A stretch of DNA of 38,313 nt from Saccoglossus kowalevskii (lineage: Eukaryota > Hemichordata > Enteropneusta > Harrimaniidae). Positions 1 through 10,786 of this stretch are shown here, piece after piece. The stretch's first letter is position 1; each line of letters begins with the position of its first letter. The notes under the pieces were generated by a model. That model was given only the letters and a program-made list of their open reading frames with translations. It searched no databases and was not told the origin of the DNA. The stretch is from contig NW_003135334.1 in NCBI RefSeq assembly GCF_000003605.2, positions 686,670 through 724,982 on the forward strand, read 5' to 3'. The position numbers were made by a program, and so were the translations under genes.

Positions 1-4
1 ACGG

Positions 5-1260
5 CGAGTTGACCACATGAGAAGATGTGTTAAATCAGGTAACTGGAGAGACTGTCCTCCAGGTTATAAAGCTATCAGAACTGAATTAAGTGTAATAGGA
101 CAAGTTGTAATAAAGAGATACCAGAATCATCGTTCCAGCAAAAATTAAGAGGACAAGTGATTGATCTAGCTCATGAGGGATATCAGGGCATAGTGAAGAC
201 TAAACAAAGATTACGTACCAAAGTTTGGTGGCCAAGGATGGACCATGAAGCTGAAAGGAAATGCAGAGCATGTTATGGATGCCAATTGGTCAGCCAGCCA
301 TCAAATCCAGAGCCAGTACAGTCTACTCCCCTACCAAGCAGTCCATGGGTAGATGTTGCTGCAGATCTTCTTGGTCCGCTACCCTCGGGTGAGTATCTCT
401 TGGTTATAGTAGATTATTATAGTCGATACTTTGAAGTAGAAATACTGAAAACTGTGACAAGTGACAAAATTATAGAAGCCATGGAAAGGTGTTTTGCATC
501 TCATGGTTATTCAGTGTCAATAAAAGCTGATAACGGTCCACAGTTTATATCAGAACTGTTTGAAAGGTACCTAAACAAGACTGGTATAAAGCATAGACGT
601 ACCACTCTGTTTTGGCCACAAGCCAATGGCGAAATTGAGAGACAAAACAACACATTGCACAAGCGCAAGGTCAAGATTGGAAGAAAGAGCTAAACAAGTT
701 TTTGTTAGCTTATCGTACAACTCCACATTCGACTACGGGAGTATCCCCAGCTGAGTTACTATATCGCCGTAAGTTGCGCACAAAGTTACCAGAATACTCA
801 GAAACCTCTTTGAAAAGAGAGGATGATAGAGCTGTACGTGACAGAGATAGTGAAATGAAACAAAAGGTGAAGGACTATGCAGACTTTCGTAGACATGCGC
901 GTGAGAGTGAAACAGGTGACACAGTGTTGCTACAACAGAAACGAGGGAACAAGTTATCTACAAGAGGTCCCATACAAAGTGGTAAATAAATATGGCAATC
1001 AGGTCACTGTGGAGTCACCGCAAGGGATTAGATATAAACGAAAGATTTCTTGATGAAACAAGTGTTAATATAGAACCTGACAAGGTGCTTTATAATGACA
1101 TGCCTGAGGATAGTCAGTTAGAAGAATTCCCTGGTATTGAACAATCTGAACTATTAAATATTCCAGGGACACCAAAATCTGTACCCAACTTGAGACCTCA
1201 GCGCACTATTCATGCACCCAGGTATTTAGAGGATTATGTTACTTGGAAAAAAACTGGTAA
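5..1260 (+). pseudogene. Retrotransposon integrase (pol C-terminus), frameshifted
   Basis: Integrase inserts element cDNA into host DNA. The longest open segment (from about 143 to 693) contains an H2C2-type zinc finger (His in LAHEG, Cys pair in CRACYGC) followed by an RNase-H-fold catalytic core with the DDE residues: Asp in AADLLGPLP, Asp in KADNGPQF and Glu in NGEIERQN. A frame change near 660 moves the continuation (LAYRTTPHSTTG, a hallmark of gypsy integrases) into another frame, and further changes lie near 985 and upstream of 143. The final segment ends with a block reading RPQRTIHAPRYLEDYV, typical of the C-terminal tail of these polyproteins. Catalytic residues are present but the reading frame is broken in at least four places, so I call it a pseudogene. 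Confidence 0.85.
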
Positions 1261-1483
1261 TGACATATGGGTAAGAATAATCCCCGTCTTGCCAGTACAG
1301 GTTTTTAAAGGGTGGTCCACCCCTTGCCCAAGGTACCAGGTATTACTTGAGTTTTGTTAAATGCTGTAGTTTGAAGTCTAAAACTTTTACTGTTTATTTT
1401 GTTTTGAAATTGTTAAAGTGAACTCCTGTATGCTTAAACTTAAACTGATACCCGAGGCATTTGTGTCTGGAAAAGAAAAGGGA

Positions 1484-1746
1484 TGTAGTGTATTAACCAT
1501 CAGTGGGTTCACATTAGTACATTAACCTTATTAAGCTAAGGAGTCTTATTTGTGTGTTAACCCGGAAGTACTATTAAACGGAGGTCATTACACCCAAGAT
1601 GGCAGCCCAGAGCTGAGTTTAATCTGTTGTGTCTGTGTGTTTAATCCAGACCATCCGCTGTCTTAATGAAGACAGGGACTGTTCAGTAACGACGTTCGAA
1701 ATAACGTGGGTGAAAGAATTTTATTGATCTATATACGCTACGGGAC
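1484..1746 (+). repeat. Probable 3' LTR of the gypsy element
   Basis: A purine-rich tract (GGAAAAGAAAAGGGA, ending 1483) is immediately followed by TGTAGTG, the expected layout of polypurine tract then LTR start. The proposed end, ...CTACGGGACA, gives a TG..CA unit of about 263 bp. The end is weakly supported because no second LTR is present for comparison. The interior has an ETS-like CCGGAAGTA (1562-1570) and a YY1-like AAGATGGC (1596-1603), both common in TATA-less promoters. Confidence 0.45.
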
Positions 1747-2783
1747 ATTGCTCAGCAAATTCCATCCCATATTACTAGATTACGCACGTTTTCTAGATTA
1801 GGGCGGGTTCAGGGAGGTCGGACACAGTCTTGTCCCCTCTTTTCTTTGGTTACTCATAAGTGAGATGCCGATAATGCAGTGTTATTGTAAGGTGCGCCCC
1901 CTAGCCATTTCACGTAGATACCGTCTTAATCCCCTAAAACGATCGCTCATTCCAGCACGTCTTCTGATATTGTTACTAATTTTAGTAAGTGTGAACCTTT
2001 GAACTCTGTAACAGTTCCCGCCAAAATGCTGATGCAACATTTACTACATTTTATTGTATTTTTCTATATTTCAGAACAAATGGGATTCATTTTTATTGAA
2101 TGTGGGTGTTGTTCAACATTTTTGAAAAGATATAAAAATTTTAAGAAGGTTTTTTTTTCTAAACGGCACTCGAACAAGAGTTACTAAGTATATTCTTTAT
2201 TGAAAATACCATTCTGCTTTTGTATGTTATATTTGATGTGTTTTACCTGATACCCTCAGCTGAATGAGGTAACACAAAAGATAAAATTTAATCCCTAATT
2301 CAAGATAACACCCAAGCTGTTACTTGTAAATTACGTCATAATTGGACATACAAGAAGTAGTGGGGCTTTAGAATGATGTATTTCGTGAGATGATAACGCT
2401 ATAAATATATATAATTTAAGTAGGAAACTCTATTATAGAATGGGAACATTGTATGCGCGATATCCGGGTCGCCGCTACACCACGACGTGCAGCGAAGAAA
2501 CGCGATCCAATTTACCACTACAGAGCACACTGTGTACTGAATCGTAATAATACAAATAAGACTCATCATTAGTGTTCCATATCGGTACGGTACAAACATA
2601 TGAATGACAAAATAAATACCAGGCGAAAACTTGAAGTAACACTCACAGCAAAAATACGATGAAACAAATTTAACTGCACTAATACGTCTACTGGCCGATC
2701 ATAGCCAATATTACAATTTGCGAAATCACTGAGTTAGAAGGCTTTGTATTTGACTAGTACATTGTAGATATGTTTGTCTGAGG
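1747..2783. other. Noncoding, no gene seen
   Basis: AT-rich sequence with stops in all frames. The longest open stretches are about 60 codons, have no family resemblance and lack splice-bounded exon character. Confidence 0.6.
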
Positions 2784-3097
2784 GTTAAGACCCCCCAGTA
2801 TTCTCAAAATAAAATGGGCGGGAAAATGAGGGTAGAATATCTACTTTAAAACTTTTAGTGGTCTTAGTTTTAATACATCATATTTTTTTAGCTTAAACGT
2901 AATTTTAAAACATATTTTATGTTTGTTTGGTGGGCGTTGTGTTAAGACCCCCCAGTATTCTCAAAATAAAATGGGCGGGAAAATGAGGGTAGAATATCTA
3001 CTTTAAAACTTTTAGTGGTCTTAGTTTTAATACATCATATTTTTTTAGCTTAAACGTAATTTAAAAACATATTTTATGTTTGTTTGGTGGGCGTTGT
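2784..3097 (+). repeat. Direct tandem duplication of a 157-bp unit (2 copies)
   Basis: Copy 1 is 2784-2940 and copy 2 is 2941-3097, directly abutting. Both start GTTAAGACCCCCCAGT and end GGTGGGCGTTGT. By eye I see one substitution (near 2904 versus 3061), so the two are about 99% identical. This indicates a recent duplication or possibly an assembly artefact. Confidence 0.92.
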
Positions 3098-3114
3098 TTT
3101 ACATATTTGCAACA

Positions 3115-3420
3115 TTAAAGCGCGGTGGTCGTCGCGCTGCGCAAGTGCAACATTTGTGCTGATAAACATTGATTTTCCCACAATCCAATGCGCTCTTCAA
3201 ATGGAAATTACAAGTATGAGGTTCAACCTGGGCGCGACTTACACTGAATACCACCGTTGACTCCTTTGATACTTTCCAATCACCTAAAATTACCTAATTA
3301 ATGCTTCGAAACGTCTCATTTCGTACTCGTTGATATGCACAACGGTCAAAGTCGCCATCCTAGTTTATATGAGACCCATATATCTCGCGCATGCCTGGCG
3401 CGACGACTACAGCCCTTTAA
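3115..3420. mobile_element. MITE-like element with TTAA target duplication
   Basis: The left end reads TTAAAGCGCGGTGGTCGTCG and the reverse complement of the right end reads TTAAAGGGCTGTAGTCGTCG, so the ends form terminal inverted repeats of about 24 bp with about 20 matches. Both ends sit at TTAA (3115-3118 and 3417-3420), consistent with a TTAA target-site duplication. The element is about 306 bp with no coding capacity, so it is non-autonomous. Related termini occur near 15160 and 33499. Confidence 0.7.
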
Positions 3421-5520
3421 CATGCAGTGTAAACGAAAACTGTCGTCCGCTTTTATACTTACACATATATTTTACTAAAATTGTTTGACACATCGGTGTA
3501 TGGTAACATCTTTCTAATGTTAATTTGACCAAGTACCCGGATGTATCTCATATATTAAAGCAGCGACAAGAAGGCCGGGGAAATAGGACAAATATTTAAT
3601 ATGTATTTTCCAAAGAAATCCCTTATCAGGTATATTGCATTTTTTATTTATCGTTGGTCTAATTATACTGTACGATAAACCTTCAGTGCGTAATTTTATT
3701 TTATAAATGCCGTTTTGGATGAATATTTCACCACAAACCAAGTGACTTAATACAATGGGTTTAATTTGCATGCTAATTGGATAAAATGTTTACGAATTAA
3801 CCCATCCCAGATAACTTTCACTGTCGATGACATTGCCCATTTATTTTCAGTTTTAAGGAGACAGTTTACCAATTTTGTTTACGGAATAACAATCCTCGTA
3901 GATCAGATCTTTGTATATTTATAAAGTATGGCCGCTATGGATTACATTTATCCGCGGCCAAATGCGAAGAAATTTGTTATTGAGTTTTTGCTGAAAGTTT
4001 GTTTTTGTTTAACTTTCGTGACTATTGAAAATGTCATTTTCAATACTTTACTCTTTGCTAACAATGCACAGATTACGTCATCTATTCACTGTTAAATTGG
4101 TTCAACATTACATCCCGTATACGAATAGCCTTCAATTTTGAATGATAGCCACGTGATCGCATACACGTCTTTGAAATTGAGACTGAAAACTTAGCCGTAC
4201 TATATTTCAAAAACTGGGAGGCCCATACAAAATCGAAGACGCGATTTCAACAGTGAAACAGTCATCAATATATAATGAACGAACAGCGAGAAACGGTTAA
4301 TCCTGCAAAATAACGTTTTAGAGGTTTACGTGAACTCTCGTTTTTTAATCTCCTAAGGGAATGTCTCCACGAAATTACTCGATCGTATTCTGCTTCATGT
4401 CATGTTTCTGAAAACATACATATTGCCATAGTTACATGCTTAGTAACTGTTGGAGAATACCTTTATCGCTGCAACTCAGTTCTTCCCTGTGTTACCATAC
4501 TTATTAAGCCCAGTGTGAGGCAGTAAAGGTCTGGATGGAACATGAATTGACAGTTGCATGTTTTGTGTGGCAAACTTTGTAAATTCATTGCTATTAGACG
4601 CTATATTATAACTGTCTGTCTTTGTGATGAGTCCAAATTGATTTGTATTATGTTCCACGGACAAGATGATTACATAAAAAGTAGTAGAAAAAACAGGAAT
4701 AGCATGAAGTATGGGAAGTAGAGCGGCTAGCGTTCGATAAATATCGTATCCGAAACTTCACATTGTAGTGCATACACTAGACTATATACGAATTACGTTA
4801 TGAATGTACATTGCACCACTACATGCGCGAGTGTTAGACGAGATCGCGCGAGCAGACTATGACGTCAACGGATTGGCACCGGCCCTGCATGGTGTGAACA
4901 CACCTGTCATTGCAAAAAGCTTTCACCTAATATCCGTTAAAATTCAGACAGCTTAAAAAATCAGGAAGCTCTTAAGCTTTCACGGAAACTCTAACGCCTA
5001 GAGAATGCAACTATGAATATAATGTTGATTATGTAAGACTTCCTCTCCGATTTGTGTCGTAAAAACATGGCAATTGTTAAACCAGTAATTTTGTATGCAA
5101 GGGTTGTGAGATATACTGACATATTATATAAGTTTCGACAATATCTTTCCGGAGCATTCAATAATCTGGTTTCTAGGGAGTCTAAAATTGAGCCCTCGGA
5201 TTCATGGGAGTGAAATCTATCAACTACACGTCAAGAACCGTTTTCTGTTGGATAAATAAACTGGGTTGATGTAACAGAAAGCGTCAATATTAACTAAAGG
5301 TTGGCATGTTTTCTGAAACACTTTCGTCAATATAGCATCAAACACGTCAATTCAAACGGAATAGTTACCTGATATTGTTTCAAATAATCAATTTGGTAAA
5401 ATAATTTCAACTGTATTTCCCTTCCTTGTTTAAATAGCCAATAATAAATGTATTCTGTCAGCGTAGTAATCGGTTACATGGCGACATGTAGTCGACTGCA
5501 CATCACATCAAACACCAGTA
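3421..5520. other. Noncoding, no gene seen
   Basis: No coding signal or recognisable repeat. A full CRE palindrome TGACGTCA occurs at about 4859-4866, but without a nearby gene it is not interpreted. Confidence 0.55.
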
Positions 5521-5577
5521 TGGAAATAAAATAAAATGAAATAAAAACAAATAAATATAATAAAAAAAAAAAAAAAG
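5521..5577. repeat. A-rich simple repeat
   Basis: A run of AAATAAAA-type units ends in an uninterrupted A tract. It may be a decayed retroposon tail, but no body is recognisable upstream. Confidence 0.7.
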
Positions 5578-7828
5578 GAAATCACGATAACTACGAAGTT
5601 ACAAATATGTGGGCAAAAACTTCTCTATTCAAACAAAAAAACGGCAGAGAAAAATAATCTGACTACTAAATAATGTACAAGTATTTGGAATAATTTCTAG
5701 CCATACGTGAATAAAATATTTACAAAAAAATATCCTCCAGCCACTAGATTTCAAATGGACAATCCCTTAATTACGCTAATACTTTGTATATTTATTATGG
5801 CGGGCGAACTTTGGATATTGCCGAGGGAAAACATCGATGAAGCCAGGGTGACTGAAAACACAGCAGTTGTCGGCACAACAGAGAACTATCGACAAATCCA
5901 CATAAGAATGAAATAAAACACACTTTGATTATGTTAATCCGTTCAATGATCTATAAGTTAGTTGCATGGCTCAATAATCCCTTGGTGTCGGCAGCATATC
6001 TGTCTCGGAATAAATCAATAATCTAATCATCCCCCACTTAGCAGCAAATATGACGTCAAACAACGCCAATTGTTCGTTCGAATGAATCGAAAATGTCGGC
6101 ATAAATCAAACCATAATATATTACGAACGGAAGTAGGTGTAATTTGTTAAGTCCTGAACCGGGGTGTACTTTATTGATGAGTTAGATATAGGTATGTACA
6201 CTTTTTAACTAGATGTTTCAGGATTCTATAATTAAACGGGGTTTATATCATGAAGAATCATGAAAATAATAACACAAAAACGTTGTTCTCAAGCCTTTGT
6301 TAAATAGCCACACGTAACCACGCAAACACATGAAATAGAATCTAACAGTACGGGCGGCATTTCTCTGTCAATTTCTCATTCTGACCCCCCCTCCTCTTCC
6401 TCCATCAGAGATACACTGACAAGTATTACACTAAAAAAAACACTTTCACGAGCTAATGCGATTTCCTCCGTCAGATCTATAAAGATCTCAAGATCTGTTC
6501 TCTTGAATGTTGATGCCAGCCAGGTGCATTGCAGTATTGTCAATTCTGATGTTATCCATGTGTACTTACGTAATAACTACGACAGAAAAGATTGACACGT
6601 ATGATAAACACAGAAATTAAACAATTATCATATGATCACTGTCTCAACAAATGTGACATTTTAACCTTATAGCTTGTGCTTTGCCGACAGATTATTACAG
6701 TAATATATATTTTATGTGCGGCGCATCATCTGACTTTCACTACTCATATACTGGCCGTGGTTTATATGTAAGGCCAGTCTTCTTACTTTCGCTTCTTTGA
6801 CTCTGGCTGTAGTATGCAGATGCAGCGAGTCATCTGCGTTTCGTTTTTTTTACTCTAGTCTGACTTTCACTGCTCTGACTCTGGTCGCGCTATAAAGGCG
6901 CGGAAAGCGGTATATAGGTACGGTAAGAAGTTTGATATCGCTGTTTTGACTCTGCCAAAGATATATATGTACAGATGTGAGGTACATGCACATACAAGTA
7001 GTTTAAATATACAATATCATCGATCATGGTGAAATTATTCGTTTTTCATACTGTGTATCTCAAAAAAATGTATTATAAAAACAGTGTGACAGTTAGGATA
7101 GCAACTACCAAAACAGAGATCTTCGATTGATACTAAAATGTATAATTTCAAACACAATACTTTAATAAGGACAGCTTTAGACTGCCGGCAAATGCCAACA
7201 TGTCTGCATATATACATTGAGATCATGTACAAAGGGATCAAACTGGGATCCATCGTCTTGTGTCCGAATCACGCTCATAAACTTCTTTGTAATAATGGAT
7301 GAGTTTGTATTTCCACTCATAATACCTGATTGTTTCATTTGGTCTTTTTAAGAAAACTAATTTAACAATATTTTTGATTTTTGAACAGATGACAAGCATT
7401 GTCTCTGCCGTATCCAAGAGCATACAATTTGATAAATGCTCCTTTTGTCGGCGTATACATTGTAGTTCAGTTTCGGGACAGCAATTTAGACATACCATCA
7501 CATGCAGGTACATCAATTATACTCATGGCTTGGGCACAATAATCCTGGCACATTCTGATCTAGGGTGCAAGCATAAAATCCAGTCATGCACTGAGCGTTC
7601 AGGCTCGTGGAGTTGTCACAGCAACCTCAGAAGCATTTCGGCGCAACACTCGAAGATGAAGAACATTTAAACGAATGGTGTGGGTACACCCTCACTATTC
7701 TCTAATCTAATGTATAACTTCATTTGATCTATTTCCCCATCTATTGTAGATCCATGTATATTTGTGTGCAAATGTGAAGACAATCCCTGGATGAACTTAA
7801 GTAGACGAACCCTATACAAGTTTAAGAT
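5578..7828. other. Noncoding; weak local repeats
   Basis: No gene recognised. Around 6728-6960 the phrase TCTGACTTTCACT and variants of TTTGACTCTG(G/C)C recur two or three times, suggesting an old degenerate tandem repeat. Another CRE palindrome TGACGTCA occurs near 6050. Open frames of 70-98 codons near 7035-7670 overlap each other on both strands and have no family resemblance. Confidence 0.5.
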
Positions 7829-8057
7829 GATGATGTACATAAACCGGAGACAAGGTGTAGATGACATGTAGATGAACCATAGACAAGGTTTCGATGACAC
7901 GTACATGACCCGTAGAAACGGTTTGAATGACATTTAAATGAACCATAGAAATGGTTTGGATGACATGTAGACGAACAGTAGACACATAGTTGATGTCATG
8001 TAGATGAACATTTAACACCTTTTTGATGATATGTAGATGAACCATTAGGTGATGTAT
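7829..8057. repeat. 33-bp minisatellite, about 7 degenerate units
   Basis: Units beginning GATGACATGTAGATGAACCA start near 7829, 7860, 7893, 7926, 7959, 7992 and 8025, so the spacing is 33 bp except the first (31). Because 33 is a multiple of three, open frames on the minus strand show 11-residue periodicity. This explains their length without implying a gene. Confidence 0.85.
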
Positions 8058-10332
8058 TTTTTTTAAAAAAACATGCGGCTTAATAAATCTGAACATGTTG
8101 CAAACATATGTTTACATACAAATCTTAAAGTACATGCCTAGTAAATACCACTAGCGCTCTGAGAATGGTGATGTAAGAGAAAGAATATAGTTGCAGCAAT
8201 GCAGTGTAGGCGATCACTGACATCACAAATGCCGAAATTCATGTTAGGTGAAATAAGTGGATCATTTGGAACACAATATACATTCATCAGCATATGCCCA
8301 TCTTCATAAATTTGGTACACATTAAGTAACATCTAGCACATAACTATTTCCAAAAATAAAATGCAGTAGAAACGTTCCTTGCAGGATTTGCTTTTCGTAG
8401 GTAAATTACAAGATCAGTTAAAGATGGAATATACTATTCTACAACAGGGGAGGTAAAAATTAGAATGAACGTCAACCACTAGAGGTAAGTAACTTTGGAA
8501 CTGTTATTGAAGTATTTTAACCACATTTTTCTTCCCCAAATATCGCTTACTCACATACATTGCCCTAAGATGTTATTTTCAGCCATCTGCAGTTTGTCCC
8601 TCCAGTGATCAGTCTGAAATACTTCAAAGATGTTAGCAGATTTTGTATCTGTGTGTTACTTGAGTAGAAAAAAATTACACAAATACAATTAGTAGATGAA
8701 CATGTAGATCAAACATAAGAATTAAATGTAGATATAATTTTGTCTGCAGTATGTGTTGATCTAAATTACATATACAGTGCTCTGCTCCAGAGGGCCAGGT
8801 ACAGCAAACTCAGTAAGAGGTGAACGTCCAGGCCATGGGCCCTGGAATAAAAATATTGCCACTTTATAAGGGTTCAGACCCGGGTTGCAGGCACGACAAA
8901 CTAGACAAATGCTGGAAGGCCCACAAGTTGAAAGTTTAGCTCAGAGATCACGTACGTCGAACGTCCAGGCGAGTGTTTGAACCTAGGGATCATGCACAAC
9001 AGTCTCAGAATGTGCTAATTATAGGCAGGTTTGGCTGGTCCTAGGTATGTGAGAATAATTCTAGTCTGATGAGTATGTACCTGCTCGCAGTAGTGAGTTC
9101 ACTGGAGGGTATGTCAACCACAGTTACGGATATACTCTGTGCGGTAAGAAGTATGCCACTAGGGATTCCATTAGTGAGACAAACTGCTATTATATCAATC
9201 ACATTCAGCAGTGAGTACTTTAAATGCATCTACAATAGATTTGAGTTGACCATCTTTATGGTACTCGTTTATTTATCACAGTGGTAGGTTTGCCGACTTT
9301 ATTAGAGTATCTACAAATATAACTACAGTTTACCATCATTAATCCAACCCACAAATACATTTTCAATGACTTCTTTTCAAAATGAAAGTAGTGAGTACAT
9401 GTAATAGATGAACTAAATATTTTAAAGTTATTTGATGATTGTCTATCTTGTTAATGCCACTACATACATGGTTCAAAAGTATGGGCCAGGGAATAAGGGC
9501 CCAAGTCAACTGGCAACAATTTACTGTCAATTCAGAGACAGTATTTGATGAGAGCAAATATTCAATCATATACGAAATTGATGTAAGAAATCATGCATAC
9601 TGTTTGTGTGGTGTAATTGCATGCAACGAATGTATTATAATGTAACTGGTTAAGTCAAAACAGTGCGCTGAATGATCACTTGTGTGTGTATACTATGAAT
9701 ACATCTTCGTCAATAAATATATATATATTGTCCGTTAAATGTTATTATTATTATTAAGTGATTGAGGTTATACTCAGAGAGTTATTTGTTAGTAGTAGTA
9801 TCATTCAGAGTAAATCATTATTTATGTTGATGCTTTTATTACTATCTATTGTAGATATATCATCTATCTATGGCTATATATCGCAGGGGCATGTCTAAAA
9901 TCATCTGTAGGAAGACCGCTGTTAATTGTCGCCTATCTGTAGCTATGTATTGTATCGACATGTCGAATAACATATTCTCTTTTATTTTTCACCTGAGTGT
10001 ATTTAGATGAATGAGGTATATTTGAGTGGGCCAAGATCATACTTTCTTTGAAGAATGCCGCTTACTGTGTTGACAAGGAGCACACACAGTTCTGGATTTA
10101 CCCAAGTGTAGCAATGTAGGTTATACGCATACTGACACTAGGTTTACACTTCATAATGAATACACGTATCACAGAAGTGTAAGTGTGAACTTAACGTCGA
10201 TATTGAATCAATATTACTACATTATATACATATAGCAGTTAAAGAAGAAATACAGACGAAATACTATGTTTTGACAATGTTGTTCGATATGATAAACTAA
10301 CAGTATTTTTTAGATGACAAATTCAAACTACC
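8058..10332. other. Noncoding, no gene seen
   Basis: No supported coding region. The phrase GAACGTCCAGGC appears twice (about 8823 and 8959), with GGTTCAGACCCGGGTT between them, faintly like a polymerase III B box, but I could not build a tRNA or SINE from it. Short AT dinucleotide and ATT runs occur around 9715-9757. Confidence 0.5.
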
Positions 10333-10394
10333 AATACGCATGTGCAGTAATTTTTATAGTGCGTACCCAAAACAACAAAATGCGCATGCGTATT
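10333..10394. repeat. Inverted repeat, 14-bp arms
   Basis: AATACGCATGTGCA at 10333-10346 pairs with TGCGCATGCGTATT at 10381-10394 (13 of 14), with a 34-base spacer. The right arm contains an NRF1-like TGCGCATGCG. No gene is adjacent. Confidence 0.6.
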
Positions 10395-10684
10395 AGAGAA
10401 GTTCATTGTTTCATCGAATGAATACTCAGATGTATGCTACAAGAACATTCTTTCTCGTTCTTATATATATAACATCTTAAGGGGTGACACATAAGTCATT
10501 CCAAACATTTTATCTTCTAATTCACTGTATAAACATAACTCGTGCATCAACTAATGGTATGCATACAGTGTTAGTGTATCGATATCATTTACTTAGCATG
10601 TGCATATACTTAACATGTTATTGCATAGTCTTAGCATGTGCATTCTTGGTGTCATGTATTTAGCATGTATATTGTTGACGTCAT

Positions 10685-10686
10685 AT

Positions 10687-10769
<83 letters not shown>

Positions 10770-10786
10770 TTTTTTATTTATTTATT
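10685..10786. repeat. (ATTT)n microsatellite
   Basis: About 22 uninterrupted ATTT units run from 10685 to 10772, followed by one slip and about three more units. The long open frames here, rich in Ile/Tyr/Leu/Phe, come from the four-base period lacking stops. Confidence 0.98.

Larger units (their letters stand above)
1..1746 (+). mobile_element. Ty3/gypsy-type LTR retrotransposon, 3' part, degenerate
   Basis: The window opens inside the pol region of an LTR retroelement. In order it shows the end of the region before integrase, the integrase zinc-binding and DDE domains, an integrase tail, a short untranslated stretch with a polypurine run (about 1469-1483), and a probable 3' LTR. The coding part is split by frame changes near 120, 142, 660 and 985, so this copy cannot make a functional polyprotein. 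The 5' half (gag, protease, reverse transcriptase) lies outside the window. The Ty3/gypsy assignment rests on the integrase being last in pol and on its resemblance to metazoan gypsy integrases. The right boundary is approximate. Confidence 0.85.

Noticed and set aside
8780-8990. tRNA-derived SINE or tRNA gene
   Set aside because: Only a faint B-box-like string. No A box at the right distance and no cloverleaf could be formed.
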